DNA of 64,000 nt from Saprospirales bacterium (GCA_016703765.1 JADJBL010000030.1:1-64000); one strand, 5' to 3'; counted from the first letter of the stretch, positions 53,265 through 63,047 are shown. The notes: a model not told the origin generated them from the letters alone. Translations and numbers: made by a program.

Positions 53265-55805
53265 TCAATTGGTGGTGATAATGCTGAAAGCGCCTTTGTA
53301 AGTGACTAATTTCATTTCATCGATGATGATGTAGTAAAAAACGCCGTTGGGGCATTTGGAGGCGTCGAAGCGATCGGCCAAAGTACCCTCGTGTACTACA
53401 CAGCCCGTGCGATCCCGCACGATCACCGAATACTCCTCGGGCAGGCGGTCGCCCGACAAGAGAATATTCCATTCGTCGTTGATCCCATCGCCGTTTGGCG
53501 TCAATAACTCGGGAATAAAAATGGGATCGTCCTCTACCGTAACTCCCTCCTGCGGTGGGAACACCCGAACTACCGCGGTAGTGGAAACGGTGCAACCGGA
53601 CTTATCGACCAGGATAGTATAAACGGCTTCTCCAAAGGTCCGTCCGCTTTCCACCGTAAACATGCCCTCTACTTCGTCGCTCGTCCCTGAAATATCAAAT
53701 TCGGAATTGGCTTCGTCGATATTATCCACTTCCACGGTCCAGTCTATGGAAAGCGGAGCGGGCGAGGCAAATATCTCAAAGGTGGCCGTGCCACCGTCGG
53801 GGATCGTGATCGATTCAATAGGTTCTACTTCCGGACTGACCCGGACCGTTATGGCCTGGTTATCGGAATTGGTGCATCCGTTCGAATCCGTTACAGTGAC
53901 GGTATAGGTATCATTGAGGGCCGGCGAAACGCTAATGGTCTGGGTGGTGGCGTTGCCTTCCGACCAGGAATAGGAAACAAAAGTTCCGGCATTGAGCACG
54001 GCGGAGGCTCCTTCGCAGATGATCCCATCATCGTCCGTGCCCGCCGAGTTTTCCTCGACGGTTATCACAACAGTCGGTCTCGGGTGGACCGTCAGCTCCA
54101 TTTCGTCTTCCGATGCCGGGCAAGGGCCAGAGCCGCCTGTCGTCATCAGGGTGAGGGTAATGGTACCGCTGAAGTTGGCCGGAGGGGTAAAGGTAGCGTC
54201 CAGGGTATTGTCGTTGGGGCTAAAGGTTCCTCCATCCGAAGACGACCATTCTATATCGCCGCCACCTGCAAAGGTACCATCCAGCGTCACGCTGCCGCCG
54301 CGGCAGACCTCGTCGTCGGGACCGGCGTCGACCGATGCCGCGGGGTCTACCAGGAGGACCGAGCCGACCATATCTGCCTTGCAACCTGAAGAAGCCGCTG
54401 TGGCTTCCACGGTATAAGAGCCAGCCAAAGTTTGTTGGGGGCTGAAATTTACACCATTGTTCGTGCCGGCTATGGGACTTCCTACATTGATCCCATCGCG
54501 TTTTAATTGATAGTTAACCCCGGTATTCGTATCGCTCATGCGCATGGTACGGGCTGTTCCGTCGGCACAGAAAGGACCTCCTCCATCGGTAGTGGTCAGT
54601 GTTTGTGCAGACGGAGCGCTTACCGTAATGGATTGAGAATCCGTACCCTCGCAGCCGTTTGCATTGGTCACGGTGACACTGTAGCCGGTGGTGCTCGTCG
54701 GGTTGACGTTAATCATTTGCATGCTGGAGCCTCCCGGGGACCAGCTGTAAGAATCAAAGGACCCTACGCTCAGATTGACCGGATCTCCGCTGCAAATTAT
54801 TCCGTCGTCGTTCATACCAGCCGAAGATTCGTCAACTATAATATTAACCGAGGGGTTGGGATTGACTGTTATTTGCTGACTATCTGTGTCCGTACATCCG
54901 CCGGCACTGGTAACGGTAACTGAATAGGTGGTGGTCGTGTTCGGATTGACCATAATAATCTGGTCTGTAGCTCCGCCGGGCGACCAGGAGTAAGATGCAA
55001 AGTTACCTGCGTTCAGGGTAACCGTGGCGCCGGCGCAGGTAATGCCGTCGTTATTTGCCACACCGGAGGTTTCGGTAAAAGTGATGTTCGCATTGATAGA
55101 GCTGCAATCTATCAGGCGGAAATTATCGACGGCCCATTCTTCGTCCGGAGAGCTTACAGCAACCCGGATCCGCAATTCGAGGGTATTGCCCGATCCGGTA
55201 ATATTAAACCCTAATTCCTGCATGGCTTCCGTCAAAGCAGGGCTCTCGCCGTCGCCGTCGTCGTCTGTGTCTACCGCCCAATCATTACTGGCGCCGGATA
55301 TCCTTTCAATTCGAAGTCCCTGAGTCCAGGTTCCTCCATCTATTCTGTATTCCACGTACAGTTGGTCGTCCGATTCAAAATTATTGTTATCGTCAGCCCC
55401 AAATAATCCTGCAAACTTCATATTGCTCAGGCCGGTTATCGCAATCCCCGTCCAAACGACACTCAATTCGACCGCGTCATTAGTGGGGATGTCGTCGTGG
55501 TTTTCTCCTGCCCAAAACTGAGCGCCCGATTCGCCGGTATAATCCGTATAGTTTAGGGTATTCCCATTGATGATCATCGTGTTACCTCCGGTATCTTCCG
55601 ATCTTCCAAAATAGGTATTCTGATCCTGGCCCGCGGGGTCGCTGACACCGCCATCCTCCAGGGTAGGCGTTCTCACCCCACTGCTGGGTGATCCTGCGGC
55701 CTCAAAATCGTCCGACCAAAACACAGTCTGAGCCTGCAATGAAGGCAGCGCAAGGGAAAACAACAGACAAAAAGACAAAACGGTATTTCTTATAAAAGTC
55801 TTCAT
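53265..55805 (-). CDS. surface protein with gliding-associated (type B) C-terminal sorting domain
   Basis: The 846-residue protein has a signal peptide (VLSFCLLFSLALPSLQAQ). The N-terminal ~220 residues resemble an extracellular carbohydrate- or matrix-binding jelly roll (VFWSDDFEAAGSPSSGVRTP, LSNMKFAGLFGADDNNNFES). PKD-like or Ig-like repeats follow, each with SYSWSPGGA...I.VNP..TT.YSVTVT..GC (four copies, between ~240 and 640). The end has the type B marks: IPELLTPNGDGINDEWNILL, EYSVIVRDRTGCVVHEG, CPNGVFYYIIIDEMK. It lies 25 bases upstream of the PorP/SprF partner. Very likely exported by the type IX system and displayed on the surface. Confidence 0.9.
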   Translation of the reverse strand: MKTFIRNTVLSFCLLFSLALPSLQAQTVFWSDDFEAAGSPSSGVRTPTLEDGGVSDPAGQDQNTYFGRSEDTGGNTMIINGNTLNYTDYTGESGAQFWAGENHDDIPTNDAVELSVVWTGIAITGLSNMKFAGLFGADDNNNFESDDQLYVEYRIDGGTWTQGLRIERISGASNDWAVDTDDDGDGESPALTEAMQELGFNITGSGNTLELRIRVAVSSPDEEWAVDNFRLIDCSSINANITFTETSGVANNDGITCAGATVTLNAGNFASYSWSPGGATDQIIMVNPNTTTTYSVTVTSAGGCTDTDSQQITVNPNPSVNIIVDESSAGMNDDGIICSGDPVNLSVGSFDSYSWSPGGSSMQMINVNPTSTTGYSVTVTNANGCEGTDSQSITVSAPSAQTLTTTDGGGPFCADGTARTMRMSDTNTGVNYQLKRDGINVGSPIAGTNNGVNFSPQQTLAGSYTVEATAASSGCKADMVGSVLLVDPAASVDAGPDDEVCRGGSVTLDGTFAGGGDIEWSSSDGGTFSPNDNTLDATFTPPANFSGTITLTLMTTGGSGPCPASEDEMELTVHPRPTVVITVEENSAGTDDDGIICEGASAVLNAGTFVSYSWSEGNATTQTISVSPALNDTYTVTVTDSNGCTNSDNQAITVRVSPEVEPIESITIPDGGTATFEIFASPAPLSIDWTVEVDNIDEANSEFDISGTSDEVEGMFTVESGRTFGEAVYTILVDKSGCTVSTTAVVRVFPPQEGVTVEDDPIFIPELLTPNGDGINDEWNILLSGDRLPEEYSVIVRDRTGCVVHEGTLADRFDASKCPNGVFYYIIIDEMKLVTYKGAFSIITTN

Positions 55806-55840
55806 ACACCGAAATTTTGGGTTGACTTATGAAATCTTGC

Positions 55841-56815
55841 TCACGCAGGGGTCTCCTGCGTCTTTCTCTTTTCAACGTACTTGAACTTGGTAATGCTGGC
55901 TCGCCCTAACTGTATGATGTCCCCGTTCTTCAGGGGCGTCTTTTTGTTCATCGGTAGCATAAATCCCTTGCGGAGCGTTTCGGCGAGGGGCTCGATATAC
56001 ACCACCCCGTTGAAAAAGCTCAGCTTGGCGTGCCGGGGCTCGACGGATTCGTCGTCCCATTTCACATAGACGTAGCTGCCGGGTTCCTTACCCACCGTGA
56101 TCTCCAGGCCTGCTTTGAGCCACTTGCTGATCGGGTTGGTGCCGCGATACTGGCTCGGGGAAAGATACTCCAGTTCAAAGTCCTCCAAAGCGGAGATCAC
56201 CGTGTTGAGCATGGCGCCCAGGATACCCCCCATCAGCACGAAACCAATGAGGCGCGCAAGGCCGAAATCGGTGGTCAGGAAGGAAAGCCCGTAATAAGCC
56301 AGATAGGCGATCACGGCCGCGATCAATCCGCCCAATACGGCGCGGGAGATGGCGATGCTGGAACCCACGGACAACACGATCCCGATGGCCACCCCGAAGA
56401 GGGCCCAGGTGATCAGTCCGCTGAACAGCGGGTTTTCCACCAGCCCCCCGAACTGGATGCTGAAGCCCAGCAAAAAGACCATGGCGGAAACCACGGTGCC
56501 CAAAGCGGTTCGCAACATAATGCGGCCCCAGGAGAGCTGCCGGGGCTGGCCGCGCTCCTCCACCCAGGCCAGTGCAAAGCACAGTCCGGCGCCGAAGGCG
56601 ATCCCCAATACGGTATCGTCGGCCATCGAATCGAAATTCGCCAGGCCTCCGCCCGCGCTGGTTTCTGCCAGACCGATCTGGTTGGCGATGTTGGTGTAGA
56701 GTTTATAATACCAGGTGAAATTGAGCAGTTTGAACACCGCGAAGAGCAGCCAGCCGATAAAACCGCCCAGCAAGCCAAACCAAAGCCAGTTGAGCTGCCG
56801 GAAAATGCCCTTCAT
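55841..56815 (-). CDS. polytopic membrane protein with C-terminal FHA-like domain (ubiquitin-like operon)
   Basis: The 324-residue protein has about six transmembrane helices (FGLLGGFIGWLLFAVFKLL, GTVVSAMVFLLGFSIQFGGL, VLGGLIAAVIAYLAYYG, LIGFVLMGGILGAMLNTVIS). Cytosolic residues ~235-320 resemble a forkhead-associated fold: LEITVGKEPGSYVYVKWDDE, SVEPRHAKLSFFNGVVYIEP, TPLKNGDIIQLGRASITKFK, with conserved Gly, Ser..His and G-D-I..L-G positions. FHA domains read phosphothreonine; here key Arg after Gly is Lys. Its start overlaps the stop of the vWA gene (ATGA). It is the last gene of the operon, 35 bases before the type B protein gene. Confidence 0.75.
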   Translation of the reverse strand: MKGIFRQLNWLWFGLLGGFIGWLLFAVFKLLNFTWYYKLYTNIANQIGLAETSAGGGLANFDSMADDTVLGIAFGAGLCFALAWVEERGQPRQLSWGRIMLRTALGTVVSAMVFLLGFSIQFGGLVENPLFSGLITWALFGVAIGIVLSVGSSIAISRAVLGGLIAAVIAYLAYYGLSFLTTDFGLARLIGFVLMGGILGAMLNTVISALEDFELEYLSPSQYRGTNPISKWLKAGLEITVGKEPGSYVYVKWDDESVEPRHAKLSFFNGVVYIEPLAETLRKGFMLPMNKKTPLKNGDIIQLGRASITKFKYVEKRKTQETPA

Positions 56816-58176
56816 GGAAAAGAATTTTTATCCACCGTCGGCGCCCCGGCCCCATCGCAGGGGTCGTTGAAGTCCAGGCAATCCGGGTAGTTGGGGCATT
56901 GGCCGCCGATCCCCTCCCAGGTGGATACGGAGCACATCTGGCGGCATTTCACCACCACTGATTCGCCGGCCTGAAAAGGTTCGTTGGTCAGGGGGTCGCG
57001 CTTGCTGACGTTGCCCTCCTGTTTGTATTTGACCACGTATTTTTTGCGGAAGCGCTGGCGCTCGACGCCCGGCACCGCAAACTGGAACAAGGCCAGCATC
57101 CCGCCCACCAGGCCGATGGCGATGAGCAACTGCTGGAAGAAGTTGGCCACCGCAGAGCCGGTCCGCGCCAGCGGCTGTGGGTTGTTCGGGCTGCCGGCTT
57201 CCTTGAAGGAGACGTTCACTTCCTTTCCCGTCACGCCCCAAACGAGTTTGAGCGTCCGGGTACGGCCCCGCTGCACCCGGTCTACGGGGAAGAGGCGGAT
57301 GACGTTATTGCTGTGCAACACTTCACTTTTTCCGACAAAAGATTCCAAGCCCTTTGGGAGAGCGGCGTCGCTATAGGCATCCGAAGGGGCGGGGGAATGA
57401 ACGGCCAGTTGCTTCAGAAACCCCTCGTCTTTTTTGGATCCAATGGCAACGGGGAACAGGGAGAAGGAATAATCCAGGGAAGACACCAGCCTGAACACGT
57501 CGCTGGTATCGTAAGGAAGCCGCGTTTGGTAATATTCGCTGTTGGAAAGATAGGAATTAACACCCCCGGAGAGCAGGATCAGCACTTTTTTTCCGCCCGT
57601 TTTCTTCATATCCCGAACATGCTGAAACACCGACCTGTAGAGGTCGGAGGAGCGATCGCCCGTCTGGATCTTCGCCAGCAGGGAATCCTTCGATTCGCTG
57701 GTCATCAATTGAGCGGGACCCACTTCCGAGCCGAAGGTCGAGAACCAGACCTGGGTATTGGCCTGACCGGAGAAAAGCTGGTAGGCTTGCTCTGCCAATT
57801 GGCGAGCCTGCTGCGCCCCGGCCTCGTCAAGGGAACCGAGGTCGGCCAGGATCAACGCCGAGATGGTATCCTTCACGCCCGAATCCGTCACGAAGGAGTC
57901 GCGGTACAGGGGAGGATAGTTGGTCATCTCGTTTTCCTGGTCGATGATCTCAAAGGCTTTGATATCCTTGCTTTTCAGCTTGATGGGGATACCGTTGTCG
58001 AGCACCTTGAAAAACACGTCGAATGTTTGGGTCGAGTCGGAAAACACCACCCCTGCCGATTCGAAAGTGTAGTCCTGGGCCGCCAGCCTCTGGGCGGAGA
58101 AGAAAAGGGTGAGGGTTCCAATTAAAAAGAAACCCGCTCCGAATTTGTAAACCTTAGGGGATATTCCTTGGTACAT
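56812..58176 (-). CDS. exported vWA-like membrane protein with cytosolic RING/treble-clef-like Cys cluster
   Basis: Start ATG 58176 is preferred because it follows the JAB gene by 32 bases; an in-frame codon at 58260 would overlap it. An N-terminal signal (FGAGFFLIGTLTLFFSAQRL) leads to a vWA-like domain of ~270 residues (ISALILADLGSLDEAGAQQA, KKVLILLSGGVNSYLSNSEY); the metal-binding DxSxS is degenerate (DLGSL). A transmembrane helix (NFFQQLLIAIGLVGGMLALF) is followed by ~75 cytosolic residues containing DPLTNEPFQAGESVVVKC, then RQMCSVSTWEGIGGQCPNYP and DC. The order DPxT...GE.VV.C..C..TWE...CP...C resembles RING/U-box or treble-clef fingers with one zinc site intact. It is a candidate E3-like partner. 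Confidence 0.68.
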   Translation of the reverse strand: MYQGISPKVYKFGAGFFLIGTLTLFFSAQRLAAQDYTFESAGVVFSDSTQTFDVFFKVLDNGIPIKLKSKDIKAFEIIDQENEMTNYPPLYRDSFVTDSGVKDTISALILADLGSLDEAGAQQARQLAEQAYQLFSGQANTQVWFSTFGSEVGPAQLMTSESKDSLLAKIQTGDRSSDLYRSVFQHVRDMKKTGGKKVLILLSGGVNSYLSNSEYYQTRLPYDTSDVFRLVSSLDYSFSLFPVAIGSKKDEGFLKQLAVHSPAPSDAYSDAALPKGLESFVGKSEVLHSNNVIRLFPVDRVQRGRTRTLKLVWGVTGKEVNVSFKEAGSPNNPQPLARTGSAVANFFQQLLIAIGLVGGMLALFQFAVPGVERQRFRKKYVVKYKQEGNVSKRDPLTNEPFQAGESVVVKCRQMCSVSTWEGIGGQCPNYPDCLDFNDPCDGAGAPTVDKNSFP

Positions 58177-58208
58177 GTGGTCGCTATAAAATAGTTTTCT
58201 AAAGAAGT

Positions 58209-60348
58209 TCAAGACCTGCGCTTTCGCGTCGATTTTTCGATTTCCGTCCATGCAAACCACTTGGCGCCGGGTTTGCGGTGTTCCGAATTAAATACCCTCC
58301 CGTCCAGATCCCTGGTGAAGAAGGCCGTGTCCAGATTCTCTGTAAGGCTGTCGATCTCCATGGCAAACTGGAAGGGCTTGTTGAAGAACCCTTCCTGGAT
58401 GGTCATATCGGGTTTGGACAGGAACAAGCCGTGCCCCGGGTGGGTGTGAAACCAACCTACCAAGCGCGTATTGCGGAAATTCGTCCTGCACATCCCCCAA
58501 TTTGGTGGCCAGGCTTTCGACGCTGAATTCGAGGCGGTAGACGTCGTGGTCTTCGGGATGCACCGGCACGAAGTGCAGGATGGCTACGTCGTAGGTTTTC
58601 TGGTCGTCGTGCAGGAAGTATTTCCCGAGGAGGAAGCCCCCTATTTCGGGAATGGTGCCTTCTTTTTCTTTGATTTCCTGAATATTCTGGGCCCGGAGAA
58701 AGCGGTCCAGGTCGAAAATAGCCTTGCGGCTGAGGTGCACCTGGGTGACGGCCGAGTCCATCCAATGGGTGTCCATCGGCATCGGGGTGCAAGCCTCTTC
58801 CTTGAGCATGGCCTCGAAATCGTCGTGGCTGAGGTTGACCGTGGAGCCCGAGGCGCCTCCTGTGCGGACCGAGCGGATATTCATGTTGAAAGAGGTCCCT
58901 GTGCTCGTCACAGGGGGAGTCTCCTGGGTAGGGGCCGCAGGGGCAGGTTTTTCCTCGATCGGATCCCGGTTGTCCGGCATCGCCTTTTCTCCTTCAGGTT
59001 CCATCTCTGCTTCTGCTTTTCGTTTTTCCTTCAATGCTTCGAATTTCCTACGCTTGCGGTTTTGGATTAATTGAACGACGCCGATGATCAGGATGACGGG
59101 GATCAAAAGGGCTAGATAGTAGAGGGGGTTGATTTTTTCCAGCGGTTCGACGCTTATCTGCTCGGGGAAACGGACGATGTTCCCCGCCTTGTCGCTGTAG
59201 GCTTCCACGTCGAAGGTGCCGAAGCCGCCGCCGAATTCATCCAGTTCTTTTTGAAGGTCCTCGTAAGTGATTTCGTAGGTGGCAGCCCGGACTTCCAGCT
59301 TATGGCGCAGCACGCCGTCTTGCTTGAGGTAGATGAGGAAGGGGGGATCGACGCCGCCGAAGAAGAATTTAAAAAGCGCTTCGTCCTTCACCAGGGATGC
59401 GGTCAGGAGGTTTTGGAGGTTGATAGTCAAACTCCCGGCGCTTCTCGGCTTTCCAGGGTCCACGATCCGAACCTCCACCACTTCGCCGGGCTCGGGCTTG
59501 ATGTCGAAGCTGCCGTTGCTGCCCAGGCCGCTTTCATCCAGGTAGGAATACACCCCCATGATCGTATCGATCTGAGGGGAAACGGCATTGAGCAGGGTGA
59601 TCCGGACGCGGTTGCTATCCGCTTCTTTTACTTCGTATTGGAGGGGCGACAGGCGCGGGATCTGCTTTTTGGCTTGCGGAGCGTATTGGGAATCCGGATA
59701 CTTCCGGATAAATTGCTCGAAGCATTTCAGGTCGTCGGGGCCGCAGTTTTTGAAGGCTTGCTCGTCTTCGGGAATACCGGGGACGGGTTTCGGCTTGGGA
59801 GCCGGAGCGGGGTTGGTCGTCTGATTGTTATTCGGAGCAGGCTTGGGAGGCGCGACGATCGTACCACCGCTCAAACCGGCAATAGTGAAGGTTTTCGAGG
59901 AAAAACTGCTCACCTTGGCGTCGCTTCCATCTTTTTCGTAATAATAATCGAAGCTGATATTGGTCGACCCCTCCCCCACGGCCAGGAACTTGATGGAAAT
60001 GGGGGCCTGGTTGAGCCGCTTCCAGCGGTCGGTATCCTCGAGGTTTTTCAAAACCTTGCCGTTGGCGGAAACCCCGCTTTTTTTCACTAAAAAAGCGTAA
60101 CCCTGCGAACCGCTGTTAAAAAAAACCTGAATCTTCAGGGAAAGCGTTTTAGATGGAGCTTTTGACAGGTCGATCTGATTTTGGAGGATGTATTCAGTTC
60201 CTCCATCGTCTTGGAGGCTCACGGTAAAATAACCGGTCACCCCATCCGGGAACTGAAAATCGACCTGCTGTTTTTGCCCGTAGCCCACGATGGCCAGCAA
60301 CTGAAAACAGCACGCGTATAGAGTGGATTGCGATATTTTTAGGGGCAT
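58209..60348 (-). CDS. membrane-anchored JAB/JAMM (deubiquitinase-type) isopeptidase, one frameshift
   Basis: From ATG 60348 the product has a signal peptide, an extracytoplasmic region of ~400 residues (VDFQFPDGVTGYFTVSLQDD; a short TPR-like segment FEQFIRKYPDSQYAPQAKKQ) and one transmembrane helix (YYLALLIPVILIIGVVQLIQ, ~408-427). A charged, proline-rich linker precedes a cytosolic JAB domain. JAMM residues are the Glu in TIPEIGGFLLGKY and the perfect HxHx7Sx2D motif in GWFHTHPGHGLFLSKPD. A one-base frame change between 58455 and 58495 separates the Glu from the HxH, so as sequenced the domain is split. JAMM proteases cleave ubiquitin-like proteins from targets or process their C-termini. 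It is co-transcribed with E1, modifier and E2. Confidence 0.85.
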
Positions 60349-60367
60349 GTGGTTCAACGTTTGTTAA

Positions 60368-61965
60368 TTAGGCTTCCTGGAATTGTACTGCTTTGCGCCG
60401 GCGGCGGCGGACAAAGATGACCAGCAAATAGACCACGAGAAGAGTGAGCAAAACGATCAGGGCGAAAGCGGCGATCCGTTGAAAATCCAGCGGGCTTTTG
60501 GACAGGATATCCCCTTCCGCCGAAACCCGGATACTGGCAGCATCCTGGATCCATACTTTCAGGTGGGGAAGGTCCAGCGATTTGATGTCCGCTTCCGAAA
60601 TGACAAAGGAATCCGTCTGAACGGAGGGGTAGGTCTTGACCGTTTTGTTTTGCCCGATATCCACCAGTTCGATCTGGTATGGCGGGGTTCCGCCCTCGAA
60701 ATGAACGGTGTATTTTTTGTCGTCCTGCTTGAGAATTCCCTTCAACTGGGTGCTGAACGCGATGGAATCCCTTCTGCCGTATCCGTCTTGAAAATATAAC
60801 TTGTAATCGCCCAGTTCCCGGGCGGATACCGCTACGGTCCCGTCGAGGAGGAGGTTGGAAGCGTCGATCCCCAGGCCGGGAAGGGTCGAAACGTCCTTCC
60901 AGCGCAGGCTTTTCACAAATTTGACGCTGTCGATCCGGTAGATCCGGCGATCCCCTTGCTTTTCGACGAGGCTAAAGGACCAAGGGTAGTATTTGGAAAG
61001 CGAGTCCAGGGCCCTGGCTCGGTAGGCGCTCTTGGGATTCTGGTAATAAAAGTCGAGGAAATTCTTGTAGTCGGCGCTTTTTTCAATAGACTTCCATTGG
61101 TTCCTGTCGGGCGATTCCTCTTCCGGGTCGCCGGAAGCAGCGAGCTCTTTAAGCCGGTTGGTCACGGCGCCGACCCTGGAGTCTTTTGAATCGCAGGCTA
61201 AAAAGGCTTCGCATGCCACGGCCGACTTTCCGTCAAAGCACTGTTTGTAGAGCCCTTCCTTATGGGTTCTTAAGGCCTGTACCGCCTCAAAAGAACAAGC
61301 GGAGTTGGTGCGGATCATTTCCGTCAGACGCTCGCAATTGTCCCTGTTATTCGCGATTACATCCGCGCATACCACAGGCGGCGCTTTGACTTCTTCCACC
61401 ACAGCCTCCTCTTTGGTGGCAATGCCTTTGATCTCTCCTGTAAAGGTGATGGAGTTGGGGCGTCCTCGCAGGTAAACAGCAGGGGATCGAGGTCTTTATG
61501 CAAGATGTAGTAGTTGACCTTGATCTCGAATTCTCCGTTTTTGAGGGCGTGGTACTGAATTTTCTGCTCCGCGGAGAATTCATTGTCTTTTCCTTTCAGG
61601 CTGTAAGGCCCGGAAAGGCTCAGGTTATCAGAAGATCTGAGGCATTTTTTCCGAAGGATCAGCTGGTAATCGTCGCTTTGAGGAAAGTTGATCGTGATAT
61701 CGACCAGGCCCTTTTCCGAGCCTCCGAAATCAAACACATTGCCCTTTGATTTCTGGAAGGTTTGGCCATTGTTGCCGTTTATATCGGTAACTGCCAGAAA
61801 AATGGGAAAGTCTTTATCCTGATTGGTTTCCTTTTTTCCTTTCTTATTGAGATAATCATACCGGGTGATGTTGATCTGGCCGGTCAGGGGCAGGCAAAGT
61901 CCCAAAAGGAGCGCCCATAGCAGGGCCTTGCGAAAATGAACCGGACGTTGTATAATACCGGACAT
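60368..61965 (-). CDS. single-pass membrane protein of the ubiquitin-like operon, one frameshift
   Basis: The restored product is ~530 residues. A signal peptide (ALLWALLLGLCLPLTGQ) leads to a beta-rich extracytoplasmic region (DFPIFLAVTDINGNNGQTFQ, LVDITINFPQSDDYQLILRK, FEIKVNYYILHKDLDPLLFT), a Cys-rich helical region (CADVIANNRDNCERLTEMIR, CFDGKSAVACEAFLACDSKD), further beta domains (YKLYFQDGYGRRDSIAFSTQ, GGTPPYQIELVDIGQNKTVK), and one C-terminal helix (IAAFALIVLLTLLVVYLLVI) with a short basic tail. One C is missing from the C run at ~61457; restoring it gives APNSITFTGEIKGIATKEEA. It shares its layout with the JAB protein, so they may pair outside the membrane. Confidence 0.7.
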
Positions 61966-61990
61966 AGGTTAGTTTTTTTACCGTTTCCTG

Positions 61991-62752
61991 TTATTCGTCT
62001 TCTTTCTTCTTGAACGAAATACCCGGAGGAGGCTGGTTTGGATTCGGATTTTGCCGCTGGCTCTTGATGACGATACCTATGGATCCCGCTTTTTTGGATT
62101 CGTCCGCAGGCTCGGGGGAAGGCGTATTTTCCTTTCCTTTTGCCGCCGCCTCTTCCTGTTCGATTTCCTGGGCCGTCATCAATAAATTCGTTTCATCTAC
62201 GTAAATCCCCTTATTCTGGTTCACAATTCCCTTGGGTTCGGCGAATTCGGTGACCCACTTGCCCACCCGGGCGTCTTCCGGGAAAGGAGGGGTATGTTCG
62301 GCATGGTAATTTTTGTACTGGAGGATCTCTCCGATGCGCAGCACCAGTTGGAACAGGTCATAGCTGCGCCCGAAATTGGTGGTGTTGCCGCAGATTTTTC
62401 CCTTGAATTTACCGTCGGCTTTGACGTTGGGGTGCCAGACATCGGTGATAAAGTAAATCTTGCAGGGCTGAAGCGGATAGGTAGGCGGGATGCTGATCTC
62501 GCAGATGTGGTGGTTGCCGTAAATCGGGTTCTCGTTTTCGTCGATCCCGACGATGCTCCTGATATGGTAATGCACGTGATATACAACCGGGATTTGAAGG
62601 ATCGTCGCCGTTTCCTTCACCTCCCAGGTGATGACTTTGCTTTTCAGCTCGGAGAGCGATTCGTGCTCCTTGGCCCAGCGAAGGAGCTCGCGCCGCTGCT
62701 GAAACAGGCGGTGATTCCGGTCGTAGTGAATTATTTTTGTATTGGGGTCCAT
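61991..62752 (-). CDS. E2 ubiquitin-conjugating-enzyme-like protein (UBC fold)
   Basis: The 253-residue protein has the UBC core. The beta-meander and flap read ICEISIPPTYPLQPCKIYFI, the HPN motif is His107-Pro108-Asn109 in VWHPNVKADG, and the predicted active Cys is Cys121 in GKICGNTTNFG. The following helix LFQLVLRIGEILQYKNY matches the E2 scaffold. The spacing HPN to Cys (12 residues) is within the normal E2 range. A C-terminal ~70-residue tail is charged and proline-rich (EEAAAKGKENTPSPEPADES) and may dock partners. It is 22 bases after the modifier gene and 25 before the next. It would accept the modifier from the E1 and transfer it to targets. Confidence 0.9.
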   Translation of the reverse strand: MDPNTKIIHYDRNHRLFQQRRELLRWAKEHESLSELKSKVITWEVKETATILQIPVVYHVHYHIRSIVGIDENENPIYGNHHICEISIPPTYPLQPCKIYFITDVWHPNVKADGKFKGKICGNTTNFGRSYDLFQLVLRIGEILQYKNYHAEHTPPFPEDARVGKWVTEFAEPKGIVNQNKGIYVDETNLLMTAQEIEQEEAAAKGKENTPSPEPADESKKAGSIGIVIKSQRQNPNPNQPPPGISFKKKEDE

Positions 62753-62774
62753 TTTATTTGCGAATTAATGTGAA

Positions 62775-63047
62775 TCAACCGGCCACCAGTTTGGGAACGA
62801 AATAGATGGTCTCCCCCTCCTTGATGTCGAGCGCTTGCAAGGTTTTATCCTCCTTGATCTCCTGGTTGCTCCGTTTCGAGACCAGTTTATACACGTAGGG
62901 ATTGCCGTCGGGGTCGTTCCGGGGGGCGATTTTCTGGGAAAGCAGTTCCTCGATGATCTCTTTTCCTGTCGCAAAAACAGGGAGTTCCACATCCAACTCG
63001 TCACCGGCCGGCATGACCCGAATTACGATATTTACCACATCAGACAT
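62775..63047 (-). CDS. ubiquitin-like modifier (beta-grasp, 90 residues)
   Basis: The product has the beta-grasp pattern of ubiquitin: first hairpin VVNIVIRVMPAGDELDVELP, a helix ATGKEIIEELLSQKI, strands VYKLVSKRSNQEIKEDKTLQ and LDIKEGETIYFVPKL. It ends Val-Ala-Gly, not the usual Gly-Gly, with the final Gly exposed and no residue after it, so no processing is needed before activation. It is 77 bases after the E1 gene and 22 before the E2 gene. Between E1 and modifier lies a small hairpin. Length and placement strongly support its being the conjugated protein. Confidence 0.85.
   Translation of the reverse strand: MSDVVNIVIRVMPAGDELDVELPVFATGKEIIEELLSQKIAPRNDPDGNPYVYKLVSKRSNQEIKEDKTLQALDIKEGETIYFVPKLVAG

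Noticed and set aside
57000..58130. Plus-strand frame of 270 codons opposite the vWA protein
   Set aside because: It lacks any domain pattern, and the minus-strand gene is part of a tight operon.
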